Shown here: in pieces, positions 44,906-55,146 of the stretch
Position numbering within the stretch: position 1 is the first letter of the stretch
How the letters are laid out: each line of letters begins with the position of its first letter
Source of the DNA: CAVRQM01 sp963838805
GTDB lineage: Bacteria; Pseudomonadota; Alphaproteobacteria; Acetobacterales; Acetobacteraceae
Direction of reading: 5' to 3'
NCBI GenBank assembly: GCA_963838805.1
Contig: CAWISK010000008.1
Coordinates: forward strand, 372,001 to 436,000
DNA length: 64,000 nt
Notes under the pieces: generated by a model
Database searches by the model: none
The model's input: the letters and a program-made list of their open reading frames with translations, nothing else
What the model was told of the DNA's origin: nothing
Made by a program: the position numbers and the translations under genes

Positions 44906-46328
44906 ATGCCCGATGCGCTTGCTAGTCTGCAAAGAATCCTGGGCGAGCGCGGGCTGCTGACCGAGCCTGCCGATGTTGCCGCCTACTGCACCGACTGGCG
45001 CGGCCTCTATCACGGCGCGGCGCTGGCGGTGGCGCGCCCGGCCGATACCGCGCAACTGGCAGCCGTGGTGGCCGCCTGTGCTGCGGCGCAGGTAGCGGTC
45101 GTGCCGCAGGGCGGCAACACCTCGATGGTGGGCGGCGCCACCCCCTCCGAGGACGGGCGGCAGGTCGTGATCACGCTGGCGCGCATGAACCGCGTGCGCG
45201 ACCTCGATCCGCTCGACATGACGCTCACCGTCGAGGCGGGTGCCACGCTGCGCGCGGCGCAGGACGCCGCCTCGGCCGCCGGCTGCCAGTTGCCGCTGTC
45301 CATCGCCGCCGAAGGGAGCGCCACCATCGGCGGCGTGCTGGCCACCAATGCCGGCGGCAACCTCACCGTGCGCCACGGCAACGCGCGCGAGCTGGCGCTG
45401 GGGCTGGAAGTGGTGTTGGCGGACGGCACGATCTGGAACGGGCTGCGCCGGCTGCGCAAGGACAATACCGGCTACGCGCTGCGCCAGCTATTCGTCGGCA
45501 GCGAGGGCACGCTGGGCATCATCACCGCCGCGGTGCTGCGCCTGGTTCCCGCGGCCGTCGAGACCGCCGTGGCGCTGTGTGCCGTGCCGGGCGCCCGCGC
45601 GGCGCTGGACCTGTTCGCCCGGCTGCGCCGACATGATCCGGGTGCGTTGCAGGCGTTCGAATACATGTCCGGCGCCAGCATGGATCTGGTGCTGGCGCAT
45701 GTGCCGGGGACCACGCTGCCGCTCGGGTCACGCGCGCCCGCCTATGTGCTGATCGAGCTTGCCTCTCCCGCCCGGGACGCTGGCTTGCGCGCGATCGCTG
45801 GAGCATGTGCTGGAAGCGGCGTTCGAGGCTGGCGAGGCGAGCGACGCGGTGCTGGCCGAGAGCGAGGCGCAGCGCGCCGCACTCTGGCGGCTGCGCGAGG
45901 AGCACAGCGAAGGCCAGCGGCTCGCGGGTGCGACGGTGAAGAACGACGTATCCGTGCCGGTCTCGCGCATACCCATTTTCCTGGAGCGCGCTACCGCCGC
46001 TTGTGCGGCGCTGGTCCCCGGCAGCCGCGCGGTGCCGTTCGGCCATGTCGGCGACGGCAACATCCACTTCAACCTGCTGGCACCCGAGGGCGCCGACCCG
46101 GCCGCGTTCCTGGCGCGGGGCGATGCGATTCTCGACGCCGTGGGCGAGGTGGTGCGCGACCTGGACGGCAGTTTCTCGGCCGAGCACGGCGTGGGCCGGC
46201 TCAAGGCACATATGATGCCCGCGTGGCGCGGCGGGGCGGAGCTGGACATGATGCGCCGCATCAAGCAGGCGCTCGACCCGCAGGGCCTGCTCAACCCCGC
46301 CGTCATGCTACCGCCGGCTACGGCATGA
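44906..46328 (+). CDS. FAD-linked D-2-hydroxyacid dehydrogenase, GlcD/D-lactate dehydrogenase-like (frameshifted)
   Basis: This VAO-type flavoprotein of about 474 residues has the FAD-binding segment VAVVPQGGNTSMVGGATP, SIAAEGSATIGGVLATNAGG and DNTGYALRQLFVGSEGTLGI. The C-terminal domain has VPFGHVGDGNIHFNLL and SAEHGVGRLKAHMM, the histidine cluster of D-2-hydroxyglutarate, D-lactate and glycolate dehydrogenases. ATG 44906 follows GAAGGGG. The frame changes near 45795, one extra base, joining ASPARDAGLRA to SLEHVLEAAFEAGEA; the span is 3n+1. Facing larA across a 235-base gap, it may oxidise the D-hydroxyacid that LarA produces. Confidence 0.85.
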
Positions 46329-47715
46329 GATAGTAGCGGTCCACCATCGCCGTCAGCATCACGGTGGGCGTCACCGCTGCCAGCAGCAGCACCGCGAGCA
46401 GCGCCGGCGGCCGCAGCGCGCGCGCCCACCGCCCGAGGCCGGGCATCGCCAGCGCCAGCGCCGGCAGCAGCGGCAGGAAGTAGCGCCCCTGCACGCCTTC
46501 CACGATCGACTCCGCCCGTGCCGACCAGATCAGATAGAGCGAGAGGAAGACCGCGAGTGCTGAACCGAGCGTCGCCGCGAGACCCAGCACGACGCGGTGC
46601 TGCCACCAGGGACCGCGCTGCGACTCCGGCGTCGCGGCACTCAGCAGCGCCAGCAGCACCGCCCAGCCCGCCCAGTCCGTGAAGGCGCCGGGCAGCGGCG
46701 CATCGAGCCATCCCAGCACGCCGATGCCGCTGGCCACATAGAAATGCCAACTCGATCGCAGCGAGAGCCCGAGCGCGTCCATGAAGGCGATCGGGTGGCG
46801 CAGCACAAAGATGGCTTGCCCCTTGGGATCGGCACCGTGCATCGGAACGCTGATGCGCAGGGACACATAGCTGACCCACAGCAGGGTCGCCGCCCCCACG
46901 CCAAGCACCAGCCAGAGCCGCGCCCGTTGCCCGCGACCGGGCAGCAGCAGAAGCAGGGCCGCGAGCGGCAGATATGGCGGCCGGGCGAGCACGACCAGCA
47001 GCAGGAGCAGGGCGATCAGGCCGTCCCGCCGCAGACCCTCGGCCAATCCCGGCTGACTCCGGGCACGGTCGATCATCGCCACCGCCAGGGCAGCCAGCGG
47101 GATCAGCAGGGCGTCCTGGCTGGCCGAGGCGGCGAGGGCGAGGCTCATTGGCAGCACCAGCATCGCGGCGATCGCGAGTCGCGTCCGTTGCGCTGCCGCC
47201 AGGGCCGCGGCGCCGATTGCCGCGGCAGCGATCAGGTCGAACAGGCGGATCAGCCGCAGCGTGGCGACAATGCTCATCCGGCTCGCCTGGCCGATCCAGA
47301 TCGCGGGCACCGCGGCGGCGTAGAGGAACGGCGGGTAGGTCGCGGTATTGTCGAATGCTTCCTGGGCTCGATGCCCCCAGCGCACTGCCCGGGCGCTCGC
47401 CAGCATCCGGGCACTCACCCGCACATCCGGATGGCCGCTTACCGTCACCTCGGTTGCGTATGAGCCATTCACACCCGGATCGGTGAGGCCGCCGGAGCTG
47501 TGCGCCAAGCGCCGGCCGAGCAGGTGGCCGAGGCCGATCTGCACCGCCCGCTCGACATGCGCCGATTCGTCGGCGTTCTGCCAGGGCGGCATGATCCAGA
47601 CGATGATCGTGCCGGCCAGCCCGGCCCAGAGGCAGTACAGCACAGGCAGCGCATCGAGCATTCGCCGATACCGTTCACCCCACAAACGGGCGGGTCGGGG
47701 TGTCGGTCTGGGCAT
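46318..47715 (-). CDS. DUF2142-family polytopic membrane protein
   Basis: This 465-residue inner-membrane protein has about ten spans and the DUF2142 hallmark near the N-terminus: MPPWQNADESAHVERAVQIG, an acidic D/E pair in the first periplasmic loop as in GT-C glycosyltransferases. Also typical are FDNTATYPPFLYAAAVPAIW and the C-terminal VEGVQGRYFLPLLPALALA. Such proteins probably transfer sugars from lipid carriers in surface-polysaccharide assembly. The gene is intact. It overlaps the dehydrogenase gene by 11 bases at the 3' end and is divergent from the next, also polytopic, protein. Confidence 0.8.
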   Translation of the reverse strand: MPRPTPRPARLWGERYRRMLDALPVLYCLWAGLAGTIIVWIMPPWQNADESAHVERAVQIGLGHLLGRRLAHSSGGLTDPGVNGSYATEVTVSGHPDVRVSARMLASARAVRWGHRAQEAFDNTATYPPFLYAAAVPAIWIGQASRMSIVATLRLIRLFDLIAAAAIGAAALAAAQRTRLAIAAMLVLPMSLALAASASQDALLIPLAALAVAMIDRARSQPGLAEGLRRDGLIALLLLLVVLARPPYLPLAALLLLLPGRGQRARLWLVLGVGAATLLWVSYVSLRISVPMHGADPKGQAIFVLRHPIAFMDALGLSLRSSWHFYVASGIGVLGWLDAPLPGAFTDWAGWAVLLALLSAATPESQRGPWWQHRVVLGLAATLGSALAVFLSLYLIWSARAESIVEGVQGRYFLPLLPALALAMPGLGRWARALRPPALLAVLLLAAVTPTVMLTAMVDRYYLMP

Positions 47716-47818
47716 GGCCGGTCCTGCTGGCTGTCGTCGGAGGCGGTCCGGTCAGTAGCGTCTGGCGCGGATCGGCGCTACAGGCGGCGGCACCCCCGTC
47801 GCTGCTCCGGAGTCCCGC

Positions 47819-50569
47819 TTGCCCGATCATCTACTGGAGGTGCCGGTGCGGGGAGGGCGGCGTGCCGCCTGGCTGCGGAGCCAAGCCGGCGACGCTCGAC
47901 CGGCTCGCCATCGTCCTGCTGGCCCTGCTGGTGCAGGTGCCGGGATTGCTGCACTGGATCGACAGCAACCCGCTGCCACTGCTCTCGCCATTGGGTCAGG
48001 GCGGGCTGCCGGCGCTGTGGCCCGGCTTTCCGGGCTGGATCGACCCCAATTTCGGCACCACGACGCTGAGCGCTGGGCCATCTCGCCGCGGCCGCAACTT
48101 CTGGCCGGGCGGATGCCCTGGTGGAATCCCTATAGCGGCATCGGCATGCCGCTCGCGGCCGAGATGCAGCCAGCGGCGCTGTTCCTGCCCTTCATCCTGC
48201 TGCTGCGTGCGGCGGACGGAGTGTTGTGGCTGCGCGCGGCGATGTGTGTGGTGGCCGGGCTCGGCACCTATGAGCTGCTGCGCACGCTTGGGCTGCGCCG
48301 GGCGGCGTGCCTCGCCGGCGGCGTGCTGTTCGCCTTCAACGGCACGCTGGCATGGCTGCCGCACGGTCCGGATCGGGCCTCGGCGTTCCTGCCCCTCATC
48401 CTGCTGGGTGTGGAGCGCGCCCGGTCGCACGCCATCGACGGGCGTCCACTGGGCTGGTTCTGGATTGCCTCGGGCCTCGCCTGGTCGCTCTATGCCGGGT
48501 TTCCGGAGACAGCCTATCTCGACGGGCTGTTCGTCGCCGCCTGGGCGCTCTGGCGGCTCGCGCTGCCGTTCGGCTCGGCGCCAGCGCCAGGGCGGCGGCT
48601 GGCGCTGGGCCCTGCGCCGCCGCTGTCTGGCGAAGCTCCTCGCGGGCGTGGGCGTGGCTCTGCTGGTCTCGATGCCGATCAACGTGCCGTTCCTGCAATA
48701 CCTGCGGCTGGGTGAACTCGGCAGCCACGGGGCCGGCTTCGCCCATTTCGCCCTGCCCGCGAACGCCTGGCCGATGGTCCTGCTGCCCTATCTCTACGGA
48801 CCGATCTACGCCTTCGGGTCGGACTACCCGGCTGGGGTGGTGCGCGCCGCCTGGGGTCTTATCGGCGGCTATGCGGGAGGTGGAGTAGTCATCCTCGCCG
48901 TCGCCCGGCTGGTCGGCGGCGGTGGCCGCGACGGCGGCCTGCGCTGGTTCCTGGCGGGCTGGATCGCGCTGTGTCTCGCCAAGACCGGCGACCTGCCGGT
49001 GGCCACCGGCCTCATGAACCTCGTCCCCGCGATGCCGGTTATCGCGTTCTTCCGCTACGCCGAGCCGAGCTGGGAGCTTGCGCTGATCCTGCTGGCGGCC
49101 GGCGCCATCGACCGGTGGCAGCGGCTCGGCGCCTATAGCTGGCGCGTGCTGCCGGCAGCGGCGGCGAGCGCCCTGCTGCTGGCCGCTGCGCTATGGCGCG
49201 CCTGGCCCACGATGGAGGTGCTCGGCCGGCTGGCCGGCTGGCAGCCATTCGCCATTGGCGCCCTGGCCTGGTGCGTCCTGCTGCTGGTCGTCCTGATGGC
49301 GTTGCTTGCCGCGCGACCCACACGCTGGCGTGTGGCCCTGGCCGTCGGACTGGCCGGGCTGGACGCCGTCGCGATGTTCGCGCTGCCCCTGGGCTCGGCC
49401 ACGCGCGGCGTTGCCGTTGATCGCACGCCGCTCGATTTCCTGCGCGCGCATCTGGGCTTGCAGCGGTTCTACTCGATGGGCGCGATCCCGCCGAACTACG
49501 GCGCGCTGGAGGGACTGGCGCAGATCAACCACGACATGCTGCCGGTGCCGGGCAACTGGATCCGGTACGTCGCGGGCAGGCTTGACCCGCTCGCCGACCC
49601 GATCACCTTCAGCGGCGGCTTCGGCGGGCGCCCGCCGGGCTCGGACCCGCGCGCCATGCTGCTGCACCATCTCGACGCCTATCAGGCGCTGGGCGTGCGC
49701 TACATCGTGACGCTGCGCGGGCCGGACTCGCTGGCCGCCGACAGGGGCACGGCACGGCTCGGCCAGCCGGGCGTGCCGCTGCAACTGGCACCCGGAGCGA
49801 CCCTGCGCGGGAGGATTTCGGCTGGCTTCGCGCAGGGACGGCCGATCGACGGGCTGGCGGTGGATATAGGCACCTATTTCGGCAAGGCGGACGGGATGCT
49901 GTCAGCGACGCTCTGCACGCCGTCCGCCTGCGCCCGGGGCCAGGCGGAAGCTGGGCGGGGCCGCCGACAACGTGCCGCTCGACATCGCCCTCTCACCGCC
50001 GCTGGCGACTGCACCCGGGGATGCGCTGCGCTTCACGCTGCTCCATGCGGGCGGCACCGCCCCCGTGGCCATCTGGCTGCTGCCGGGCAGCGCCGCCCGC
50101 CTCGATGCGCCGGCGGCGCCCGCCGACTCTGGGCCGGCCCTGGTGCTGACTTATGAGTGGCCGGGATCGCCGCTGGTTCGGGTATTCCGCGACCCGCACG
50201 TGGACATCTTCGAGCTGCCCGGTGCCGCCCCCTATTTCTCCGCCGAACCCGCCTGCGCGCTGGCGCCGTCCGGACGGCGCGATCTGGTGGCGACCTGTCC
50301 CGCGGCCGCCATCCTGACCCGCCGCGAGCTGAGCTTCCCGGGCTGGACCGCCAGCATCGACGGCGCCCCGGCCGTCCTGGGTTCGCGCGGCATCGTCCAG
50401 ACCGTCGCCCTGCCGGCCGGGCGGTCGTTTGTGCGCTTCGCTTATGCGCCGCCGCATATCCGCCTGGCCTACGCGGCGGCTGGGCTTGGCGCTGCTGTGG
50501 GTGCTGCTGGCCTGGTTCGGCGGCCGCCGACGCGCCGCGGGCTGGCGCGGCGCCAGCCCGCCCCTGTAG
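47819..50569 (+). CDS. YfhO-like polytopic membrane protein (several frameshifts)
   Basis: This large membrane protein of roughly 900 residues is of the YfhO type. The membrane half shows MPWWNPYSGIGMPLAAEMQP, FAFNGTLAWLPHGPDRASAF, LLPYLYGPIYAFGSDYP and MPVIAFFRYAEPSWELALIL. The C-terminal part is periplasmic: SFPGWTASIDGAPAVLGSRG and LPAGRSFVRFAYAPPHIR, ended by one last span (ALLWVLLAWFGG). Frame changes are needed near 48080, 48620, 49955 and at GGG 50482-50484, where one base deleted gives the final helix and a TAG stop at 50567. The true start is unclear; the first span LDRLAIVLLALLVQVPGLLH begins near 47898. It ends nine bases before lptF. Confidence 0.65.
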
Positions 50570-50577
50570 AATGGGCG

Positions 50578-51756
50578 ATGGCCTCCGACCTGCTTCCTGC
50601 CGCGTCGCGGCGCGCCCGGCCCCTGACGTCGCGGCAGATCGACCGCTACATCCTGCGCCAGCTCGCGGTGGCCCTGGTCGCCGTCACCGGCGGGCTGGTG
50701 GCGCTGATCTGGCTCACGCAGTCGCTGCGTTTCGTCGAGCTGGTGGTCAATCGCGGCCTGTCGCTGCGCGTGTTCTTCCAGTTGACCGGGCTGCTGATCC
50801 CCAATTTCGTGGCCGTCATCCTGCCGATCACGACCTTTGTCGTGGTGCAGTTCGTCTATCAGCGGCTGAGCGGCGACCGCGAGCTGACGGTGATGCGCGC
50901 CGCCGGTCTCTCGCCGCTGGCACTGGCGCGTCCGGCGCTATGGCTCGCGACGTTCTCGATGATCGCCTGCTTCCTGCTCAACCTTTACGTGGTCCCCGCG
51001 AGTTTTGCCGCGTTCCGGCAGTACCAGTTCGAAATCCGCAACCGCGTCGCCGCCTTTCTGCTGCAGGAGGGTGTGTTCACGCCCGTCTCCGACGATCTCG
51101 TGGTCTATGTGCGCGCGCGCGACCCTGACGGCACGCTGCATGGCATCATGGTCGATGACGCGCGCAACAAGAACAGCCACGCCACCATCTTCGCCGAGCG
51201 CGGCCGGCTGGTCGCTGGCACCGCCGGGGCGCCGCGCGTGTTGCTGTGGAACGGCAGCCGGCAGGAGCTCGACCACCAGACCGGGCGCCTGAACGTGCTG
51301 ATCTTCGCGCAGAACGTGCTCGACCTGACCACCGACGCGCATGGCGACGAGCAACGCTATCGCGACGCCACGGAAATGTCGCTCTCGGAGCTGCTGCACC
51401 CGGCGCCGGGTCTCGTGTCCGACCGCGATATTCCGAAGCTGCTGGTGGAGGCGCATCGCCGCCTGGCGACGCCGCTGACTGCGATGGGCTTTACCGCGTT
51501 GGCCCTGGTCTCGGTGCTGATGGGCGGGTTCCGCCGCCACGGCAACCTGCTGCGGCCGCTCGTCGCCGTGCTGGCGGTGGTGGGGCTGCTGGCGCTGGGG
51601 CTTGCCATCATCAACCTGGCACAGCGGCAGCCGGCGCTGATCCCGCTGATCTGGGTCCAGGCGGCGGCACCCGCCGTGATCTGCCTGTGGGTGCTGCTGG
51701 GCGGGCAGCTCCGGCGGATGCCGCGGCCACGCCTGTCGGCGGCGGAAGCCCGCTAG
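50578..51756 (+). CDS. lptF: LPS export ABC permease LptF
   Basis: This 392-residue protein is one of the two membrane subunits of the LptB2FG complex that extracts LPS from the inner membrane. It has the LptF/LptG opening RQIDRYILRQLAVALVAVTG, VILPITTFVVVQFVYQRLSG with DRELTVMRAAGLSPLALARP, a large periplasmic beta-jellyroll region (residues about 135-280), and a C-terminal membrane set including LATPLTAMGFTALALVSVLM. ATG 50578 is chosen for its place right after the upstream TAG. The gene is intact. lptG follows after one base. Confidence 0.92.
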   Translation: MASDLLPAASRRARPLTSRQIDRYILRQLAVALVAVTGGLVALIWLTQSLRFVELVVNRGLSLRVFFQLTGLLIPNFVAVILPITTFVVVQFVYQRLSGDRELTVMRAAGLSPLALARPALWLATFSMIACFLLNLYVVPASFAAFRQYQFEIRNRVAAFLLQEGVFTPVSDDLVVYVRARDPDGTLHGIMVDDARNKNSHATIFAERGRLVAGTAGAPRVLLWNGSRQELDHQTGRLNVLIFAQNVLDLTTDAHGDEQRYRDATEMSLSELLHPAPGLVSDRDIPKLLVEAHRRLATPLTAMGFTALALVSVLMGGFRRHGNLLRPLVAVLAVVGLLALGLAIINLAQRQPALIPLIWVQAAAPAVICLWVLLGGQLRRMPRPRLSAAEAR

Positions 51757-51757
51757 C

Positions 51758-52864
51758 ATGGCGGTCACGCTGTCGCTGTATATCGCGCGCGTGTTCGCGC
51801 TGGCCGTGGCCGGCATGATCGCGGCGCTGTCGCTGCTGGTCTCGCTGTTCGATTTCATCGAGTTGCTGCGCCGCTCGGCCACCAGGCCGGACGTGTCGTT
51901 CGGCCTGGTGACGCAGATCGCGGCCCTGCGGCTGCCGTGGATCAGCATGGAGATCCTGCCTTTCGCGGTGCTGCTGGGCGGCATCCTGGCGTTCTGGCGG
52001 CTCACCCGATCCTCCGAGCTGATCGTGGCCCGCGCCGCCGGCATCTCCGCCTGGCAGTTCCTGGCGGCGCCGACCCTGGTGGCGGCGGCGATGGGCGCGT
52101 TTGCCACCGGCGCCATCAGCCCGCTGTCGGCGGCCATGCGCGCGCGTGCGGTGGTACTCGAGGATACCTATCTGCGCACCGGCGGCGGTCCGCTGGCGAT
52201 GGCCGGCGGGCAGCTCTGGCTGCGTCAGTCCGATCACACGCTCGACCGGCAGGGTGTGGCGATCCTGCACGCGCAAACCGTGAGCGTGCATGGGAAGATG
52301 CTCGACGCCCATGACGTCAGCGTGTTCCGCCTATCCGGGCGCGATACGCTGCTGGAGCGGATCGAGGCGCGCTCGGCCCGGCTCGGACATGGCGACTGGC
52401 TGCTGGCGGATGCGCACACGCTGACGCCAGGCCACCTGCCGGGACCGCCCGCCGAGATCAGCCTGCCCACCGACCTGACGGTGGCGCGAGTGCAGGAGAG
52501 TTTCGCCCCGCCCGATACATTGTCGGTCTGGGCGCTGCCGGGGTTCATCGGGCTGCTGGAGAAATCCGGCTTCTCGGCGATCCGCCACCGGCTGCAACTG
52601 CAATCGCTTCTGGCGCTGCCGCTGCTGGCCGGGACGATGTGCCTGCTGGCGGCCGCCTTCTCGATGCGGCCCGCCCGGCGCGGCGGCGTGGCGCAGATGC
52701 TGGGCAGCGGCGTCGCTGCCGGATTCTCGCTGTTCGTGATCTCGAAGGTCGCGGAGGAGTTCGGCCAGTCCGGGGTGCTGCCGCCCGCGCTCGCGGCCTG
52801 GGCGCCGGCGGCGGCGGGGCTGCTGCTCGCGGTGTCGCTGCTGCTGCACCTGGAGGATGGCTGA
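51758..52864 (+). CDS. lptG: LPS export ABC permease LptG
   Basis: This 368-residue partner of LptF starts MAVTLSLYIARVFALAVAGM, with SLFDFIELLRRS, LPFAVLLGGILAFWRLTRSS and ELIVARAAGISAWQFLAAP, the standard N-terminal membrane region. The periplasmic jellyroll follows (LEDTYLRTGGGPLAMAGGQL), and the C-terminal spans end LLLAVSLLLHLED. The gene is intact. Its stop shares one base with the lptD start (TGATG), so lptF, lptG and lptD form one translation-linked unit. The ATPase gene lptB is not in the window. Confidence 0.92.
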   Translation: MAVTLSLYIARVFALAVAGMIAALSLLVSLFDFIELLRRSATRPDVSFGLVTQIAALRLPWISMEILPFAVLLGGILAFWRLTRSSELIVARAAGISAWQFLAAPTLVAAAMGAFATGAISPLSAAMRARAVVLEDTYLRTGGGPLAMAGGQLWLRQSDHTLDRQGVAILHAQTVSVHGKMLDAHDVSVFRLSGRDTLLERIEARSARLGHGDWLLADAHTLTPGHLPGPPAEISLPTDLTVARVQESFAPPDTLSVWALPGFIGLLEKSGFSAIRHRLQLQSLLALPLLAGTMCLLAAAFSMRPARRGGVAQMLGSGVAAGFSLFVISKVAEEFGQSGVLPPALAAWAPAAAGLLLAVSLLLHLEDG

Positions 52865-55092
52865 TGCGCCGTGCCGCGCTGCTGGCGGGCGTGGCGGGCC
52901 TGTGTCTCGCGGCGGCCTTCGCCGCCCGCGCCCAGTTCGCGGGCATCGGCGGCGGCAGCCAGCCGGTCTCGCGCAACGAGCCGGTGTTCTATCAGGCCGA
53001 TACGGCGAGCTACGACCGCGACCGGGGCTTCGTGACGCTGTCCGGCCATGTCGAGATCTGGCAGGGCAATCGCGTGCTGCATGCCGACCGGGTGACCTAT
53101 GACCGCAATACCGGGGTGGCCGCCGCGAGCGGGCACGTCGTGCTGCTGGAACCGGACGGGCAGGTGCTGTTCAGCAACTACGCCGAACTGTCGGGCGGAA
53201 TGAAGGAAGGCATCCTGCGCAGCTTTTCGGCGCAGCTCGCCGAGAATGGCAGGCTCGCCGCCAATGGCGCGCGCCGCACCGGGGGCCAGATCAACGAATT
53301 GAGCCGGGCGATCTACTCGACCTGCAATTTGTGCCGGCAGCATCCCGATCGGCCGCCACTATGGGATCTGCGCGCCCGCTCGGCGGTGCAGGACACGGTC
53401 AACAAGCGGATCGAGTATCGCGACGTGGTGCTCGATTTCTACGGCGTGCCGGTCCTGTACATGCCGTATTTCACCCATGCCGATCCTTCGGTGAAGCGCG
53501 CCAGCGGCTTCCTGGTGCCGGTCTTCGGGCAGTCCAGCCATCTCGGGCCGTATGTCGCGATCCCTTATTACTGGGTGCTCGACAAGCAATCGGATGTCAC
53601 GATCACGCCCACGATCGCCGCCGATGCCGGCCCGGCACTCGACGCCACCTATCGCCGCGCCTTCAATAATGGCCAGGTGTCGATCAATGGCTCGGTTGCC
53701 TACGACCAGAACGCGGCGCAGGCCGCCGTCTTCGCCCACGGCCAGTTCGCGCTCAATGACGAGTGGCGTTACGGCTTCGACATCAACCGCGCCAGTTCCA
53801 GCGCCTATCTGCGGGATTTCAAGATCGGCGGCGGCCTCGCCGACCTGCTCACCAGCCAGGTCTATCTCGAGGGATTCGGTCAGGGCGCCTATGCCAGACT
53901 GGACGCGCGCGCCTATCAGGGTCTGTCCTCGCGCTATGTCGCGGCACAGCTCCCCTACGTGCTGCCGCGCTACGAATACAGTTTCGTGGGCGAGCCGGAC
54001 GCGCTGGGCGGTCGGTTCTCGCTCGACACCCAGAATTTCAACGTCTACCGCCAGCAGGGCACGAACACCCAGCGCGCGAGCCTGAGCCTGAACTGGGAGC
54101 GCCCGGCCACCGGCGCGTTCGGCGAGCTGTACAAGCTGATCCTGCACGTGGACAGCGCCGTGTATCACGCGACCCAGCTCGACCAGCAGCCGAGTTTCGG
54201 CCCGGAAAACGCCGCCGATGCCGGCCAGGCAATGCCGACCGCGGCGCTCAACATGCGCTGGCCGTTCTCGCGCAATGCCGGGCGGTGGGGAACCCAGGTG
54301 ATCGAGCCGATCGTGCAGGTGATCGCCGCACCGTACGGCTCGAGCTACGGCATCGGCACCCATGCCGACGGCATCACCTTCGTCAACAGCCTCATCCCGA
54401 ACGAGGACAGCGTGGGGCTGGAGTTCACGGACGCCAACCTGTTCAGCCTCAATCGGTTCCCCGGCATCGACCGGCTGGAGGGCGGCCCGCGCGCGGCCGC
54501 GGCCTTGCACGCCGCCTGGTATCTTCCGTCGGGCGCCGTGATCGACGGGATGGTGGGGCAGTCCTATCGCCTGAAGAAGGACAACGCATTCCTGCCCGGC
54601 TCGGGCCTGGAGGACACTGTTTCGGATGTCGTGGCCCGGCAGACCTTCACGCCGAACCCGTTCTTCGACCTAACGGCGCGCGAGCGGTTCGATCCCCACA
54701 CTTTCGACGTCCGCTTCGCCGATGCGCTGGCGTCGGCGGGACCGCCCTGGCTGCGGGTCAGCGGCGGCTACGTCTTCGAGACGACCAACCTGACCAATTA
54801 CTATAACACGCCGCCGACCGGGGTTCTGCCGGGGCCTACGAACAACGAGATCGCGCTCGGCGTCAACACGGCTCTCGGCCACTACCGCTTCGGCGCCTCC
54901 GCCCGGCAAGACCTGCAAACCGGCAAGATGGTGTCGCTCGGCGTCGCCGGCGCCTATGAGGACGAGTGCTTCATCTTCAGCACCAACCTCTTCCGCCGCT
55001 ATACGTCGCTCGATGGCGACAACGGCGCTACCACCGTCCTGTTCCAGATCACGTTCAAGACCGTCGGCACCTTCGGCTTCCATGCCTTCTAG
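52864..55092 (+). CDS. lptD: LPS-assembly outer-membrane protein LptD
   Basis: This 742-residue outer-membrane barrel receives LPS from LptA/LptC and places it in the outer leaflet with LptE. It has a signal peptide (LLAGVAGLCLAAAFAARAQF), an OstA/LptA-like N-terminal domain (VFYQADTASYDRDRGFVTLS, VTYDRNTGVAAASGHVVLLE), and the LptD barrel starting at RSAVQDTVNKRIEYRDVVLD and GVPVLYMPYFTHADPSVKR. Cysteines in STCNLC (near residue 157) and DECFIF (near the C-terminus) are candidates for the disulfides that stabilise the protein. It ends in phenylalanine, as outer-membrane barrels usually do. Intact. Confidence 0.95.
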   Translation: MRRAALLAGVAGLCLAAAFAARAQFAGIGGGSQPVSRNEPVFYQADTASYDRDRGFVTLSGHVEIWQGNRVLHADRVTYDRNTGVAAASGHVVLLEPDGQVLFSNYAELSGGMKEGILRSFSAQLAENGRLAANGARRTGGQINELSRAIYSTCNLCRQHPDRPPLWDLRARSAVQDTVNKRIEYRDVVLDFYGVPVLYMPYFTHADPSVKRASGFLVPVFGQSSHLGPYVAIPYYWVLDKQSDVTITPTIAADAGPALDATYRRAFNNGQVSINGSVAYDQNAAQAAVFAHGQFALNDEWRYGFDINRASSSAYLRDFKIGGGLADLLTSQVYLEGFGQGAYARLDARAYQGLSSRYVAAQLPYVLPRYEYSFVGEPDALGGRFSLDTQNFNVYRQQGTNTQRASLSLNWERPATGAFGELYKLILHVDSAVYHATQLDQQPSFGPENAADAGQAMPTAALNMRWPFSRNAGRWGTQVIEPIVQVIAAPYGSSYGIGTHADGITFVNSLIPNEDSVGLEFTDANLFSLNRFPGIDRLEGGPRAAAALHAAWYLPSGAVIDGMVGQSYRLKKDNAFLPGSGLEDTVSDVVARQTFTPNPFFDLTARERFDPHTFDVRFADALASAGPPWLRVSGGYVFETTNLTNYYNTPPTGVLPGPTNNEIALGVNTALGHYRFGASARQDLQTGKMVSLGVAGAYEDECFIFSTNLFRRYTSLDGDNGATTVLFQITFKTVGTFGFHAF

Positions 55093-55146
55093 CCGCGCGC
55101 ACGGCCCGCGTCTGGCCCGGAGCAGCCCCCTGGAGTATGTTTTGCC

